Below the pieces are notes generated by a model, which was not told the DNA's origin, made no database searches, and was given only the letters and a program-made list of their open reading frames with translations. Positions 17,043 to 26,381 of a stretch of DNA of 64,000 nucleotides are shown here, one piece after another. Where the stretch lies: assembly GCF_019737615.1 (NCBI RefSeq), contig NZ_JAHKKS010000008.1:154901-218900 (forward strand), in the 5' to 3' direction. The DNA is from Sphingobium xanthum. Lineage in GTDB: Bacteria; Pseudomonadota; Alphaproteobacteria; Sphingomonadales; Sphingomonadaceae. Both the position numbers and the translations under genes were made by a program. The first letter of the stretch is position 1. Each line of letters opens with the position of its first letter.

Positions 17043-17977
17043 ACCGTGAAGAGCGCGCGCAGGGCGGGGCTGGCGCGCGCCAGCAAGCGCTTGCCGAGTG
17101 CTCCGGCACTCTCGGTATTGCTTCCCGGCAAGATCGCTTCTTCGTTCACCTGCTCACCGCCGTCCTCGCTCAAGATCTGGGCACGCAGGTGCAGATCGTC
17201 GCCGGATACGCGCGCCAGCGCGGCGATCGGGCTGTGACATGATCCGCCAAGCGCCAGCAGCACGGCCCGCTCGGCAAGGACGCAACGCTCGGTATCGGCA
17301 TCGCCGATCGCGGCAAGCAGCGTCTGCGCACGATCATCGGCGGCCCGACACTCGATGCCGACCGCGCCCTGCGCCACGGCGGGGAGCAGTGTATCGACCG
17401 GAATTGCGGCACCGATATCTCCAAGGCCGAGTCGGTCGAGACCGGCCGCCGCGAGCAGGGTCGCATCGAGATCGCCCGCCTCGACGCGCGCAAGGCGCGT
17501 TGCCACATTGCCGCGCAGCAGGGTCGTCTGCAGGTCCGGGCGCAGGGCCTTGAGCTGCGCCGCCCGGCGCGGCGAGCTCGTGCCGACGACGGCCCGCTCG
17601 GGCAGCGCGGCAATGGACGGCGCTCCGATCAGCCGGTCTTCGACCGCCGCACGCGGCAGCATGGCCGCAATGCGGATCGCCTCGGGTCGAACCGTCTCGA
17701 CATCTTTCATCGAATGGACGGCGCAGTCGATCTCGCCTTCCAGCAGCGCCCGGTCCAGCTCCTTGGTCCAGAGCGCCTTGCCGCCGATCTCGGCCAGCGC
17801 CCTGTCCTGGATGCGATCGCCGCTGGTCGTGACGGTGACGAGGCGAATCGCCTCGCGCGGCCAGCCATGGGTTGCGATCAGCGCGGATATGGTGAGCTCA
17901 GCCTGCGCCAGCGCCAGTGGCGAACCGCGCGAACCGAGACGAAAGGGCGATGAAGCTGTCGGCATGGGATCGATCAT
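17039..17977 (-). CDS. hemC: Hydroxymethylbilane synthase (porphobilinogen deaminase)
   Basis: Polymerises four porphobilinogen units into hydroxymethylbilane. Landmarks are RLGSRGSPLALAQAE at the N-terminus, SMKDVETVRP, GTSSPRRAAQLKALRPD and LLRGNVATRL in domain 2. The dipyrromethane cofactor cysteine sits in domain 3 in LGGSCHSPIAA. The frame opens to 18007; ATGs at 17977 and 17965 are both plausible starts and neither has a clear Shine-Dalgarno sequence. First gene of the hemC-hemD-mitofilin unit, divergent from tsaD with about 50 bases between. Confidence 0.95.
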   Translation of the reverse strand: MIDPMPTASSPFRLGSRGSPLALAQAELTISALIATHGWPREAIRLVTVTTSGDRIQDRALAEIGGKALWTKELDRALLEGEIDCAVHSMKDVETVRPEAIRIAAMLPRAAVEDRLIGAPSIAALPERAVVGTSSPRRAAQLKALRPDLQTTLLRGNVATRLARVEAGDLDATLLAAAGLDRLGLGDIGAAIPVDTLLPAVAQGAVGIECRAADDRAQTLLAAIGDADTERCVLAERAVLLALGGSCHSPIAALARVSGDDLHLRAQILSEDGGEQVNEEAILPGSNTESAGALGKRLLARASPALRALFTV

Positions 17978-18028
17978 GAGTGGAATGCCGATAGACCCTA
18001 AGCGCACACCTCTCTAGAGGGAAGCGCC

Positions 18029-19063
18029 ATGCCTATCATCCTCGGCCTGGAATCGAGCTGTGACGAGACAGCGGCCGCCCTGGTGTCCGGGGATCGCACG
18101 ATCCTCGCCCATCGTCTTGCCGGTCAGGAGGCCGCGCACCGTCCTTATGGCGGCGTCGTGCCGGAGATTGCCGCGCGCGCGCATGTCGAGGCGCTGATCC
18201 CGCTCGTGCAGGCCGCGCTCGACGATGCCGGCATGACCCTGGCCGATGTCGATGCGGTTGCGGCAACAGCCGGTCCGGGCCTCATCGGCGGCGTGATGGT
18301 CGGCCTGGTGACGGGTAAGGCGCTGGCCCATGCGGCCGGCAAGCCGCTCGTCGCGGTCAATCATCTGGAGGGGCATGCGCTCTCACCGCGCCTTGCCGAT
18401 CCGGCGCTCCGGTTTCCCTATTTGCTGCTGCTCGTCTCGGGCGGGCATTGCCAACTGCTGGAAGTGCGTGGTGTCGGCGACTATCGCCGCCTCGCCACTA
18501 CCATCGACGATGCGGCCGGTGAGGCGTTCGACAAGACCGCGAAGCTGCTCGGTCTCGGCATTCCCGGCGGCCCCAGGGTCGAGGTGCTGGCGCGCGATGG
18601 CGATCCGCGTGCGGTGCCGTTGCCGCGTCCCCTGATCGGGACAGCCGAGCCGCATTTCTCCTTCGCCGGCCTCAAGAGTGCGGTCATGCGCGCCATCGAC
18701 GGCGGGCAATGGAACGATGCTGACATCGCGGCGAGCTTTCAGCAGGCGGTGGTCGATTGCCTCGTCGATCGCACAGCGCGCGCGCTGGCTGTCGCGGATC
18801 GGCCTACTGCTCTGGTCGTCGCGGGCGGTGTCGCAGCCAATGGCGCCGTGCGCGCCGCGCTGGAAGACCTCGCCCGTCGCCATGATCTGCCTTTTGTCGC
18901 GCCGCCGCTTTGGCTCTGCACGGACAATGCAGCGATGATCGGCTGGGCTGGCTGCGAGCGTTTTGCCGCCGGCCTCACCGACGATCTCGCTTTCCCGGCG
19001 CGGCCGCGCTGGCCGCTCGATCCGGCGGCGGAAGCCGTGCGCGGCGCGGGGGTCAAGGCATGA
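18029..19063 (+). CDS. tsaD: tRNA N6-adenosine threonylcarbamoyltransferase
   Basis: The Kae1/TsaD subunit that transfers threonylcarbamoyl to A37 of ANN-decoding tRNAs, working with TsaB and TsaE. The N-terminus [16 protein letters not shown], the metal-binding VNHLEGHAL segment and the later [11 protein letters not shown] and [10 protein letters not shown] are diagnostic for the ASKHA fold. The 344-residue length is normal. The start is close behind the divergent hem operon. The stop overlaps the gpsA start (ATGA). Confidence 0.97.
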   Translation: MPIILGLESSCDETAAALVSGDRTILAHRLAGQEAAHRPYGGVVPEIAARAHVEALIPLVQAALDDAGMTLADVDAVAATAGPGLIGGVMVGLVTGKALAHAAGKPLVAVNHLEGHALSPRLADPALRFPYLLLLVSGGHCQLLEVRGVGDYRRLATTIDDAAGEAFDKTAKLLGLGIPGGPRVEVLARDGDPRAVPLPRPLIGTAEPHFSFAGLKSAVMRAIDGGQWNDADIAASFQQAVVDCLVDRTARALAVADRPTALVVAGGVAANGAVRAALEDLARRHDLPFVAPPLWLCTDNAAMIGWAGCERFAAGLTDDLAFPARPRWPLDPAAEAVRGAGVKA

Positions 19064-20043
19064 GCGCGCTACCTATCGGTGTCATCGGCGGCGGCGCCTG
19101 GGGCACGGCGCTGGCCCAGGTGCTCGCTTCCGGCGGGAGCGACGTCATGCTATGGGCACGCAACGGTTCGGTGGTGGGCTCGATCAACGTGCATCGCGAG
19201 AATCCCGCCTATCTGCCGGGCGTGCGACTGTCCGACCGTGTCCGCGCGACCGACGACGTTGCGGTCATGGCGGAGGCACGCATGCTGCTGGTGGTCACGC
19301 CCGCTCAGCATATGCGCGCCATTCTCGGGCGCCTCGCGCCGGAAGGGCAGCCCCTGATCCTCTGCGCCAAGGGCATCGAGGCGGTCACGCACAAGCTGAT
19401 GCATCAAGTCGCGCGCGAGGCGATGCCGGGCTCGCCGGTCGCCGTGCTGTCCGGTCCGACCTTCGCGAACGAAGTCGCCGGCGGCCTGCCGACGGCGGTA
19501 ACGCTCGCCGCAGAAGAGGAAGCGCTAGCCCGGTTGCTGGCGGACGTCATCGCGCGACCGACGCTGCGGCCCTATGTCTCCGACGATGTCGTGGGAGCGG
19601 AGATCGGCGGCGCGGTCAAGAATGTGCTCGCCATTGCCTGTGGTGTCGTTGATGGGGCCGGCCTTGGCCAGAATGCCCGCGCGGCCCTGATCGCGCGTGG
19701 CTTCGCGGAGATGTCGCGTTTCGGCCTGGCGCTGGGCGCGCGTGCGGAGACGCTCGCCGGCCTCTCCGGGCTCGGCGATCTCGTGCTCACCTGCTCTTCC
19801 CGCCGCTCGCGCAACTTCGCGCTCGGCAAGGGGCTGGGCGAAGGCAAGAGCGCCGCCGCTTTGATGACCGACCGGCGCACCGTTGCCGAAGGGGCTTCCA
19901 CCGCGCCGGTTCTGCTCGAAATTGCGCGCGCTTATGGCATCGACATGCCGGTGACGGCGGCGGTTTGCGCCTTGCTTGCGGGCGAGCAGGGCGTGAGCGA
20001 TGTCATTGGCGCGCTACTTGCGCGCCCGCTCCGCGCCGAGTGA
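19060..20043 (+). CDS. gpsA: Glycerol-3-phosphate dehydrogenase [NAD(P)+]
   Basis: Reduces dihydroxyacetone phosphate to sn-glycerol 3-phosphate for phospholipid synthesis. The N-terminal Rossmann motif is [33 protein letters not shown] and [13 protein letters not shown] (with the catalytic lysine) are typical, as is [14 protein letters not shown]. The protein has 327 residues. It begins inside the tsaD stop codon (ATGA), a conserved pairing in alphaproteobacteria. Confidence 0.97.
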   Translation: MSALPIGVIGGGAWGTALAQVLASGGSDVMLWARNGSVVGSINVHRENPAYLPGVRLSDRVRATDDVAVMAEARMLLVVTPAQHMRAILGRLAPEGQPLILCAKGIEAVTHKLMHQVAREAMPGSPVAVLSGPTFANEVAGGLPTAVTLAAEEEALARLLADVIARPTLRPYVSDDVVGAEIGGAVKNVLAIACGVVDGAGLGQNARAALIARGFAEMSRFGLALGARAETLAGLSGLGDLVLTCSSRRSRNFALGKGLGEGKSAAALMTDRRTVAEGASTAPVLLEIARAYGIDMPVTAAVCALLAGEQGVSDVIGALLARPLRAE

Positions 20044-20128
20044 GGGAACGAGAAGCTTTGCCTGCCCGTTCGGTTACGCCTATTGAGAGACCGCGCGCGC
20101 CAACGGGCGCCGCGGGGGAGCGCCTTGC

Positions 20129-21670
20129 ATGACCAAAGCGCCGGGGCAGGCCGAGCAAGCCGAGCGCGATGACATCGCGGCGCTCGCGCGCGGCGGGCGT
20201 GCCAACGTCTTCGGCTTCCTGCTGCGCCTCGCGGCGCGCATTCCGTTCCTGTTCATTGCCGGCCGGCTCTATGGCGCCTCGGTACTCGGCCGCTTCGCTT
20301 ACGCCGTGCTTGTCGTCGAATTCGCGGCGCAACTTGCGACGATGGGCCTCAAACGCGGCCTTGCCGAGCAATTGGCGCGCGATCCGCGCGATCAGTCGCA
20401 CATCGTGGCGGACGGGCTGCTCCTGTGCTTGATCGGCAGCTGTGCGACCGCGGGCATATTGCTGATCTTCCCGGAAGCGATGTTCCCCAACAGCGGGCTT
20501 AACGGGCTCGATCGCCTGTTGCCGCTCATCGTCATCGCCATCGCGCTGACCGATGTGGCGCTTGCGGCCTGCGCCTATCAGTTCAACATCGCCGCCTCGG
20601 TCCACGCGCGCTCCATCGTCGAGCCGTGGACGATCAGCGTCGCGGCGCTGGGCTTCTATTTCTATTCGGAGCGCGACGGGCTGATCCTTGCCTATGTCTG
20701 TGCGATGAGCGCGGCGATGCTCGCCGCTTTCTGGCCGCTGCTGCGCCACTACGGCCTGCCGAAAGGCTGGCGGCCGCATCCCATGCGCCTGTGGCGGCTC
20801 GCGATCCGCAATTTGCCGCTGGCCGCAGCCGATGCGATCGAGTGGGCGACGCGCCGGCTCGATCTCGCGATTCTCGGCCTGTTCGCGACGCCGTCGGTGG
20901 TCGGCATCTATTATGTCGCGCAACAGGTCGCCTCGCTGCCGCAGAAGCTCAAGACCAGCTTCGAGCCGATCCTGAGCCCGGTCATCACGCGCAATCTGAA
21001 GCTCGGCAATCTGCCGGCGATCGCCCATCAGGTGAGCCAGGTCGGTTTCTGGATCGTCGCGGCGCAACTCGGCGTCGCGCTCGCGCTCGGGATTCCGGGC
21101 GAGGCGGTGATGGGGCTGGTCGGCCCGACCTTCGTGGGCGGCACCGGCGCGCTCGCCTGTCTGCTCGCGGCCGAAGTGCTGGCCACGCCTGCCGTGGTGA
21201 GCGAAGCGGCGCTCGTCTACATGGCGCGCCTTCGCAATCTCAGCCTGTCGATCCTCACCATCGTCATGCAGGCCGCGCTGACGTTGGCGCTCATCATGGC
21301 GGCGCGGCGCCTCGAACTGCCGGACATGTATATCGCCGCCACGCCGGCCATCGCGCTGGCGATCGCGCTCACGGTAAGCTCGCTGTCCAAGTCCTGGCTG
21401 CTCGGCAGCCTGCTCGGCAGCCGCATCGCCATCTGGCGGGCGAGCCTCGTCATTTGCGGTCTCGTCGTGGCGATCGGCGGGATGGCCGTCACCCTGCTGC
21501 CGCAGCGCTATGAATGGATCGAGCTGGTGATCGGCATTCCGGCGATGCTCGCCGCCTATTGCCTGATGGTCTGGCGGCTGTCGTTCGATCAGGCCGACCG
21601 GACGCTGTTCCGCGAGCGCAAGCTCGCTGCCGGGCAGGAACCGCTGGCGGAGCCCCGCGGCGGCGCCTGA
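20129..21670 (+). CDS. Polysaccharide flippase-like membrane protein (MOP/Wzx type)
   Basis: A 513-residue integral membrane protein with about 12-14 hydrophobic helices and the N-terminal pattern of O-antigen/polysaccharide exporters (RGGRANVFGFLLRLAARIPF then GRLYGASVLGRFAYAVLVVE). It most likely flips lipid-linked saccharide across the inner membrane. No glycosyltransferase genes lie nearby, so the substrate is unknown. It starts 85 bases after gpsA with GGGGGAG upstream of the ATG. Confidence 0.8.
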   Translation: MTKAPGQAEQAERDDIAALARGGRANVFGFLLRLAARIPFLFIAGRLYGASVLGRFAYAVLVVEFAAQLATMGLKRGLAEQLARDPRDQSHIVADGLLLCLIGSCATAGILLIFPEAMFPNSGLNGLDRLLPLIVIAIALTDVALAACAYQFNIAASVHARSIVEPWTISVAALGFYFYSERDGLILAYVCAMSAAMLAAFWPLLRHYGLPKGWRPHPMRLWRLAIRNLPLAAADAIEWATRRLDLAILGLFATPSVVGIYYVAQQVASLPQKLKTSFEPILSPVITRNLKLGNLPAIAHQVSQVGFWIVAAQLGVALALGIPGEAVMGLVGPTFVGGTGALACLLAAEVLATPAVVSEAALVYMARLRNLSLSILTIVMQAALTLALIMAARRLELPDMYIAATPAIALAIALTVSSLSKSWLLGSLLGSRIAIWRASLVICGLVVAIGGMAVTLLPQRYEWIELVIGIPAMLAAYCLMVWRLSFDQADRTLFRERKLAAGQEPLAEPRGGA

Positions 21671-21680
21671 CCCGTCGCGT

Positions 21681-22343
21681 TCAGTTCTTCGGTTCCGGTG
21701 CCACCGTCACCTTGATCTCTTCGCCGCTCCTGCCAGGGAAGCCCGTGAACAGCGCGTCGATGAGGTTCGGCACGAGATAGGTGAGCTTGCTGCTCACCGA
21801 TTGCGCCCGCGCCGTCCCTTCGAACAGGCGCTCGCCGCCGGCGCGATTGATGCTCATGCTGAGCTTGCTCTGGTAGACCAGATAGCTCTCGACATCGTCA
21901 TAGCCCGGTCCCCAGAGGAACGGATCGTACCAGCCGAGCGCGTAGCGCCCGCGCCAGCCGCCGCCCCAGCCGCGATAGTAACCGGGGTAGAAGAAGGGGT
22001 CATAAAAGAAGGGATCGCGCGCGAAGCCGCTGGAGCGGATGCGCTGCGTGCCCTTGTCGATGCCGTAATCGAGGCTGACGACCAGTTGGGCCGAGCCCGG
22101 ATCGGCCGCGCGGGTATAGCCCTGCGCGGTCAGGCGCTGGGCCACCAGATCGGCATAATGCGCGAACTCCAGGCTGCCGGAGAGCTCGGGATTGCCGGGC
22201 TGCACCGTGAAGCTCTGGCCCTGCGCGGGCGGCAATTGCTGGAAGCGCGCGACATCCGCCTTGAAGGGCGTCGCGCATCCGGAAAGTCCTCCCAGCGTCA
22301 GGGCGGACGCTGCGGCGAGGAGCAAGATGGACCTTGTGTTCAT
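21681..22343 (-). CDS. DUF4136 lipoprotein
   Basis: A 220-residue lipoprotein with signal sequence and lipobox LSGC (Cys23). The mature part matches the DUF4136 pattern: FQQLPPAQGQSFTV, a YADLVAQRLTAQGYTRA helix and QLVVSLDYGIDKGTQ, then a glycine/tyrosine/proline-rich FYDPFFYPGYYRGWGGG loop. Function is unknown; likely attached to the outer membrane. The frame extends to 22379, but the ATG at 22343 places the signal peptide correctly. Confidence 0.85.
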   Translation of the reverse strand: MNTRSILLLAAASALTLGGLSGCATPFKADVARFQQLPPAQGQSFTVQPGNPELSGSLEFAHYADLVAQRLTAQGYTRAADPGSAQLVVSLDYGIDKGTQRIRSSGFARDPFFYDPFFYPGYYRGWGGGWRGRYALGWYDPFLWGPGYDDVESYLVYQSKLSMSINRAGGERLFEGTARAQSVSSKLTYLVPNLIDALFTGFPGRSGEEIKVTVAPEPKN

Positions 22344-22462
22344 TGTGATGTCCGTTTCTCGGGCGACTATATGTCCCATAGACGTAGTGGACCGGACAAT
22401 ACCTTAGGTCAAATGAACTGGCCTTGAATGCGTTCCGTGCAGGCGTCGTCGCGAGATGACGT

Positions 22463-23491
22463 TCAGCGCATCAAGCCCATGGCTTCATAAGCACCCTTGA
22501 GGGTGGGCGCGGCCGCCTCCGCCGCCTTCCCGGCACCCTTGACCAGGATCGCATCGAGCGCGGCATCGTCGTCCTTGAGCGCGACATAGCGATCCCGGAT
22601 CGGCGCCAGATGATGCACGAGCAGATCGGCCAGCGCCGGCTTGAACGCGCCGAAGCCCTGCCCGCCGAACGCCGCGCAGATGGCGGCACGGTCCTGCCCG
22701 GAGAAAGCGGCATAGATGTCGATCAGGTTGGTCGCTTCAGCGCGACCTTCCAGCTCGGCGGGATCGGCCGGGATCGGCTCGGGATCGGTCCTGGCCTTGC
22801 GCACCTTCTGGACCAGCGTGTCGTCATCGTCGGTCAGGTTGATGCGGCTCATGTCCGAGGGATCGGACTTGGACATCTTCGCCGTGCCGTCGCGCAGGCT
22901 CATGATCCGCGCGGTCTGCTTGGGGATGTAGGGATCGGGAATCGTGAACAGCTCGACATCGAAATCGGCGTTGAACTTGATCGCGATGTCGCGGGTCAGC
23001 TCCAGATGCTGCTTCTGGTCCTCGCCCACCGGCACATGCGTCGCCTGATAGAGCAGCACGTCGGCCGCCTGCAGCACGGGATAGGTGAAGAGCGCGATCG
23101 AGGCGCCTTCCTTGTTCTTGCCGGCCTTGTCCTTGAACTGCGTCATGCGGTTCAGCCAGCCCATGCGCGCCGTGCCGTTCAGCAGCCATTGCATCTCGGC
23201 ATGGGCGGGCACGCGCGCCTGATTGAACAGCACGCTGCGGTCCGGATCGATGCCGCAGGCGACGAGCGCCGCCGTCATCTCGCGGACATTGCGCAGCCGA
23301 TCGGCGGGCGCGAGATGCTCGCTGATCGAATGCAGATCGGCCAGGAAGAAGAAGCAGCGAGAGTCGGCGCTTCCGGTTGCCGCGTCCGCGGCGGGCATCT
23401 CCTCCTGCATGCGCACCCAGTTGCGGATCGCGCCCAGATAATTGCCGAGGTGGAGATTGCCGGTCGGCTGGATGCCGGAGAGCACGCGCAT
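22463..23491 (-). CDS. trpS: Tryptophanyl-tRNA synthetase
   Basis: A 342-residue class I synthetase charging tRNA-Trp. The HIGH-like motif is PTGNLHLGNYLGA near the N-terminus and KMSKS lies near residue 210 in RDGTAKMSKSDPSD. DLHSISEHL and the active-site MTQFKDKAG are also family features. The ATG at 23491 gives the conserved RVLSGIQPTGN start; the longer frame to 23716 is not protein-like. No tryptophan-rich leader peptide is evident upstream. Confidence 0.97.
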   Translation of the reverse strand: MRVLSGIQPTGNLHLGNYLGAIRNWVRMQEEMPAADAATGSADSRCFFFLADLHSISEHLAPADRLRNVREMTAALVACGIDPDRSVLFNQARVPAHAEMQWLLNGTARMGWLNRMTQFKDKAGKNKEGASIALFTYPVLQAADVLLYQATHVPVGEDQKQHLELTRDIAIKFNADFDVELFTIPDPYIPKQTARIMSLRDGTAKMSKSDPSDMSRINLTDDDDTLVQKVRKARTDPEPIPADPAELEGRAEATNLIDIYAAFSGQDRAAICAAFGGQGFGAFKPALADLLVHHLAPIRDRYVALKDDDAALDAILVKGAGKAAEAAAPTLKGAYEAMGLMR

Positions 23492-23904
23492 GATTCGGTC
23501 CTGTCTGTCCGGAGGGGACGTTTGGAAGGCTCGCCTCTGTGCTGGCGCAGGGCGGTTCGTCAAGTGCGCGCGACGGACGGCTCTCGATACGATATGCCGC
23601 GTTTCGGGACCGAAAGCGGGCCAATGTGCAGCGAATAGGCGCGTGTCGGGCCTTGAGCCATCCGACGGAAATGGCACTTTTCCGCCGATCCCGCGCCGTA
23701 ACTTCTCCAAGTTCACACGTGTGAGCCATGGTGATGCGTAAAGTCACGGCTCGGGGCGAGCGGGATTGGCGGATTTTCAGGGGTTTCACGGCGTCAAAGA
23801 GCGGAGGCGTCGATTTGCCTCGGGCTAACTTATGACATGAGGGCGCGGGTGTAGGACAGGGGTGTCATGACCTTCCCGAGGCAAGCCCGGGGGATGCGGA
23901 CAAC
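23492..23904. other. Intergenic region upstream of trpS
   Basis: About 410 bases without a gene. It carries conserved element copy 2 (23713-23859), the perfect 12-bp palindrome TCACACGTGTGA (23713-23724) and nested inverted repeats: TTGCCTCGGG (23815) with CCCGAGGCAA (23875) enclosing ATGACA (23832) with TGTCAT (23863). These could fold into one hairpin in either strand. No trpS promoter is obvious. Confidence 0.5.
23713..23859 (-). repeat. Conserved intergenic element, copy 2
   Basis: Read on the minus strand: CTGTCCTAC (from 23859), CATGTCA (from 23839), CGCTCTTTGAC (from 23803), CTCGCCCCGA (from 23760) and TCACACGTGTGA (23724-23713). The first four offsets (0, 20, 56, 99) match copy 1 at 2056 to within one base, while the spacers differ. 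On this strand the element precedes trpS by about 220 bases. Confidence 0.55.
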
Positions 23905-24351
23905 TCACAGCGCTTGTGCAGGGTCGTTCGCGTCCGCCGCAACGAACCGCAGCACACCCGCAATGCGCGATACCCCCGTGTCGCTCGGATGCGCGACACC
24001 GTCATGGACTGCCATTTCCGTGAAATCGAACGGGCTGATTCCCTCCAGGCACGCCGCATTGACCCCATATTCATTGGGGTTCGAGCGCCGCCGATGGTGA
24101 GTGTAGATGCCGCATTTCGAACAGAAATAATGCTGCGCCACGCCGCTGTTGAATGTGTAGAGCGTCAGCGCCGCCTCGCCCGCGAGGATGTCGATGCCGC
24201 CCAGCCCGGCGGACACCGTGACGGCGCCGCGCATCCGGCAGAAGGAGCAGGTGCATCGCCGCGCGGTGCGCAGCCCATCGGTCAACCGCACATGGAAACG
24301 CACCGTGCCGCAATGGCAGGCGCCGTCGATATCCGTGACGTCGAGATTCAT
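23905..24351 (-). CDS. GFA family zinc protein
   Basis: A 148-residue protein of the glutathione-dependent formaldehyde-activating (GFA)/CENP-V fold. The zinc-binding cysteines are in GACHCGTVRF, RCTCSFCRMRGA and YFCSKCGIYTHH. Most such proteins do not activate formaldehyde and their substrates are unknown. The ATG at 24351 is preceded by CGGAGG 7-12 bases upstream. The gene is bracketed by a 12-bp inverted repeat (GTAGGACAGGGG at 23851 and CCCCTGTCCTAC at 24376). Confidence 0.88.
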   Translation of the reverse strand: MNLDVTDIDGACHCGTVRFHVRLTDGLRTARRCTCSFCRMRGAVTVSAGLGGIDILAGEAALTLYTFNSGVAQHYFCSKCGIYTHHRRRSNPNEYGVNAACLEGISPFDFTEMAVHDGVAHPSDTGVSRIAGVLRFVAADANDPAQAL

Positions 24352-24375
24352 GGCCGGACCTCCGTGCAAATTTCC

Positions 24376-24403
24376 CCCTGTCCTACAGCGAGGAAGGGAT
24401 GTC
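24376..24403 (+). repeat. Partial conserved element, copy 4
   Basis: CCCCTGTCCTAC (24376-24387) followed by GATGTCG (24398). Only the first two blocks of the element at 2056 are recognisable and the spacing is one base shorter. It lies between the divergent GFA and dinB genes, 25 bases upstream of the GFA start codon. Confidence 0.35.
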
Positions 24404-24496
24404 GGGACAGATTTTCACAAGCCGTTGAATAACAAAAGTTTCGAGAAATTCCGCGATATGCCGTATGAGGAAAGTCAGGGGAGCTCGGATCGTGTT

Positions 24497-24511
24497 GTTC
24501 CCCTTTCGTTC
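24497..24511 (+). promoter_or_regulatory. LexA box (SOS operator) of dinB
   Basis: GTTCCCCTTTCGTTC fits exactly the alphaproteobacterial LexA consensus GTTC-N7-GTTC. It ends 27 bases upstream of the dinB start codon, where it would overlap the promoter or transcript start. SOS control of dinB is expected from other bacteria. Confidence 0.85.
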
Positions 24512-24538
24512 AAGCGCCTGTCGTGGCATAAGCGGCCC

Positions 24539-25639
24539 ATGACGGACGCTTCCGCCAAGCCGCGCAAGATCATCCATGTCGATATGGATGCTTTCTACGC
24601 ATCGGTCGAGCAGCGCGACGATCCGGCACTGCGCGGCAAGCCGATCGCGGTCGGTGGCGGCGGCCCGCGCGGCGTCGTGGCGGCGGCGAGCTATGAGGCG
24701 CGCAAGTTCGGCGTTCGCTCGGCCATGCCCGGCGGTCAGGCGCGGCGTCTCTGCCCCGATCTGCTGTTCGTGCGCGCGCGTTTCGATGCCTATCGTGCCG
24801 TTTCGCAGCAGATTCGCGCCATTTTCGAGCGCTTCACTGACGCGATCCAGCCGCTCTCGCTCGACGAGGCCTATCTCGACGTCACCGACAACAAGCTCGG
24901 CATTGCCTCGGCCACCTATATCGCGCAGGAAATCCGCCGCCTCATCCGCGAGGAAACCGGACTCACCGCCTCGGCCGGCGTCTCGTGCAACAAGCTGATC
25001 GCCAAGCTCGCCTCGGACCAGAACAAGCCCGATGGCCTCTGCATCGTGAAGCCGGAGGAGGCCGAGGCGTTCATGGCCGCCATGCCGGTCGCGCGCATCC
25101 ATGGCGTTGGGCCGGTGACGGCGCGGCGCATGCACTCCCTCGGCATTCATTCGGGCGCCGATCTCAAGGCCTGGCCGATGCAGGCGCTGCAGCGTCATTT
25201 CGGCAAGTCGGCCTCATTTTACTACGCCGCCGCGCGCGGCATGGACGATCGACCGGTGCGTGAGCGGGAAGTGCGCAAGTCGATCAGTGTCGAGGACACG
25301 TTCGAGACGGATATCGGCGCGGAGGAGCAGCTCGTCACCGAACTCACCAAGATCGCCGATCGCCTGTGGACGCGCGTCACCGCCTCACGGGCGACCGGAC
25401 GCACCGTCACGCTCAAGATCAAACTCGGTGATTTTCGCATCCTGACGCGCTCGCGCACGCTCTCCGGCCCGCCGGTCAATGCCGAGGATCTGCTGACCAT
25501 CGGCGCGGCGCTGCTGCGTGCGGAATTGCCGCTGCCGATCGGTGCGCGCCTGCTCGGCCTCGGCATGTCGAACCTGGTCGATCCGGACGGCGAGGAGGAT
25601 GAGGAAGAAGAAGCGCAGTTGCGGCTGGCGTTCGGATGA
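24539..25639 (+). CDS. dinB: DNA polymerase IV (Y family)
   Basis: A 366-residue error-prone translesion polymerase. Catalytic acidic residues lie in IIHVDMDAFYASVEQ and PLSLDEAYLDVT; ASAGVSCNKLIAKLAS and GVGPVTARRMHSLGI (helix-hairpin-helix) follow. The little-finger domain is present and the acidic C-terminus ends AQLRLAFG, resembling a sliding-clamp-binding peptide. The frame extends upstream to 24188, but the LexA box and the conserved MTDASAKPRKIIHVD start favour 24539. Confidence 0.95.
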   Translation: MTDASAKPRKIIHVDMDAFYASVEQRDDPALRGKPIAVGGGGPRGVVAAASYEARKFGVRSAMPGGQARRLCPDLLFVRARFDAYRAVSQQIRAIFERFTDAIQPLSLDEAYLDVTDNKLGIASATYIAQEIRRLIREETGLTASAGVSCNKLIAKLASDQNKPDGLCIVKPEEAEAFMAAMPVARIHGVGPVTARRMHSLGIHSGADLKAWPMQALQRHFGKSASFYYAAARGMDDRPVREREVRKSISVEDTFETDIGAEEQLVTELTKIADRLWTRVTASRATGRTVTLKIKLGDFRILTRSRTLSGPPVNAEDLLTIGAALLRAELPLPIGARLLGLGMSNLVDPDGEEDEEEEAQLRLAFG

Positions 25640-25665
25640 CCGCGCCCGGCAGCTCAGCTGTCAGG

Positions 25666-26304
25666 CTACAGGCTCGGCCCTTGCACCGCCTTGTTCTGCG
25701 GCGCGGCCTGCTTGGCCGTCAGGGCCTCCATCATGCCGGCGACAGGTTGACCCGCCTTGGCATAGTCGATCGCGGACATGCCGGCGAGACGATCGCGCCG
25801 CGCGGGATCGGCACCGTTGTTCATGAGCAGGCGAACCATCTCCAGATCGCGCATCTGCACCGCCCGGATGAGCGGTGTCTCGCCGCTGCTGTTGGACTGG
25901 TTGGGATTGGCCTTGCGCGCGATCAGCAGCTGCGCGCCTTCATGAAACCTTTTCTCCACGGCCAGCATGAGCGGGGTGCGGCCGCCATTGTCGGCGAGGT
26001 CCGGGCGGGCGCCGCGCCCGAGCAGATAGTTGGTGAAGGTGAGATCGCGCCGGCCGATGACGATCAGAAGCGCTGTCTCGCCCGTGGTCTTGTCGCGCGT
26101 GTTGATCGGCGTCACGCCGGGCTGTTCGAGAAACTTGATGATCGCGTTGTTGTCCGATTTCCGGATCGCCTCGAGAAACTTGTAGCTTTCCGAGAATTGC
26201 GCGGCGGCCGGCTGCGCCATCAACAGGCCGATCAACGCAGCAAACGCCAGCGCCAGCCAGCGGCCGGCTGCGTGCTTCGTCTGGTATCGGCCATGCTGCG
26301 TCAA
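25666..26304 (-). CDS. Exported ankyrin-repeat protein
   Basis: A 212-residue protein with an N-terminal signal peptide ending near AQPAAAQF, then four to five ankyrin repeats (for example GETALLIVIGRRDLTFTNYLL, GRTPLMLAVEKRFHEGAQLL and GETPLIRAVQMRDLEMVRLL). It probably works in the periplasm as a protein-binding scaffold; periplasmic ankyrin proteins are linked to oxidative stress in some bacteria. It is convergent with dinB. The partner is unknown. Confidence 0.85.
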   Translation of the reverse strand: MTQHGRYQTKHAAGRWLALAFAALIGLLMAQPAAAQFSESYKFLEAIRKSDNNAIIKFLEQPGVTPINTRDKTTGETALLIVIGRRDLTFTNYLLGRGARPDLADNGGRTPLMLAVEKRFHEGAQLLIARKANPNQSNSSGETPLIRAVQMRDLEMVRLLMNNGADPARRDRLAGMSAIDYAKAGQPVAGMMEALTAKQAAPQNKAVQGPSL

Positions 26305-26381
26305 GTCTGCGTCCCCCTCGATCGAACCGGTGGTCTCTGCGGTTGCGCTGGCCCCAATAGCAGGGCATGGCTGGCCCTGTC

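Noticed and set aside
23905..24351. Formaldehyde-detoxification enzyme
   Set aside because: GFA-family naming is historical; no glutathione-dependent formaldehyde dehydrogenase gene is nearby.
24467..24476. GAGGAAAGTC, as in the conserved core of RNase P RNA
   Set aside because: Only ten bases match; the flanks do not form the RNase P core and the gap to dinB is far too short.
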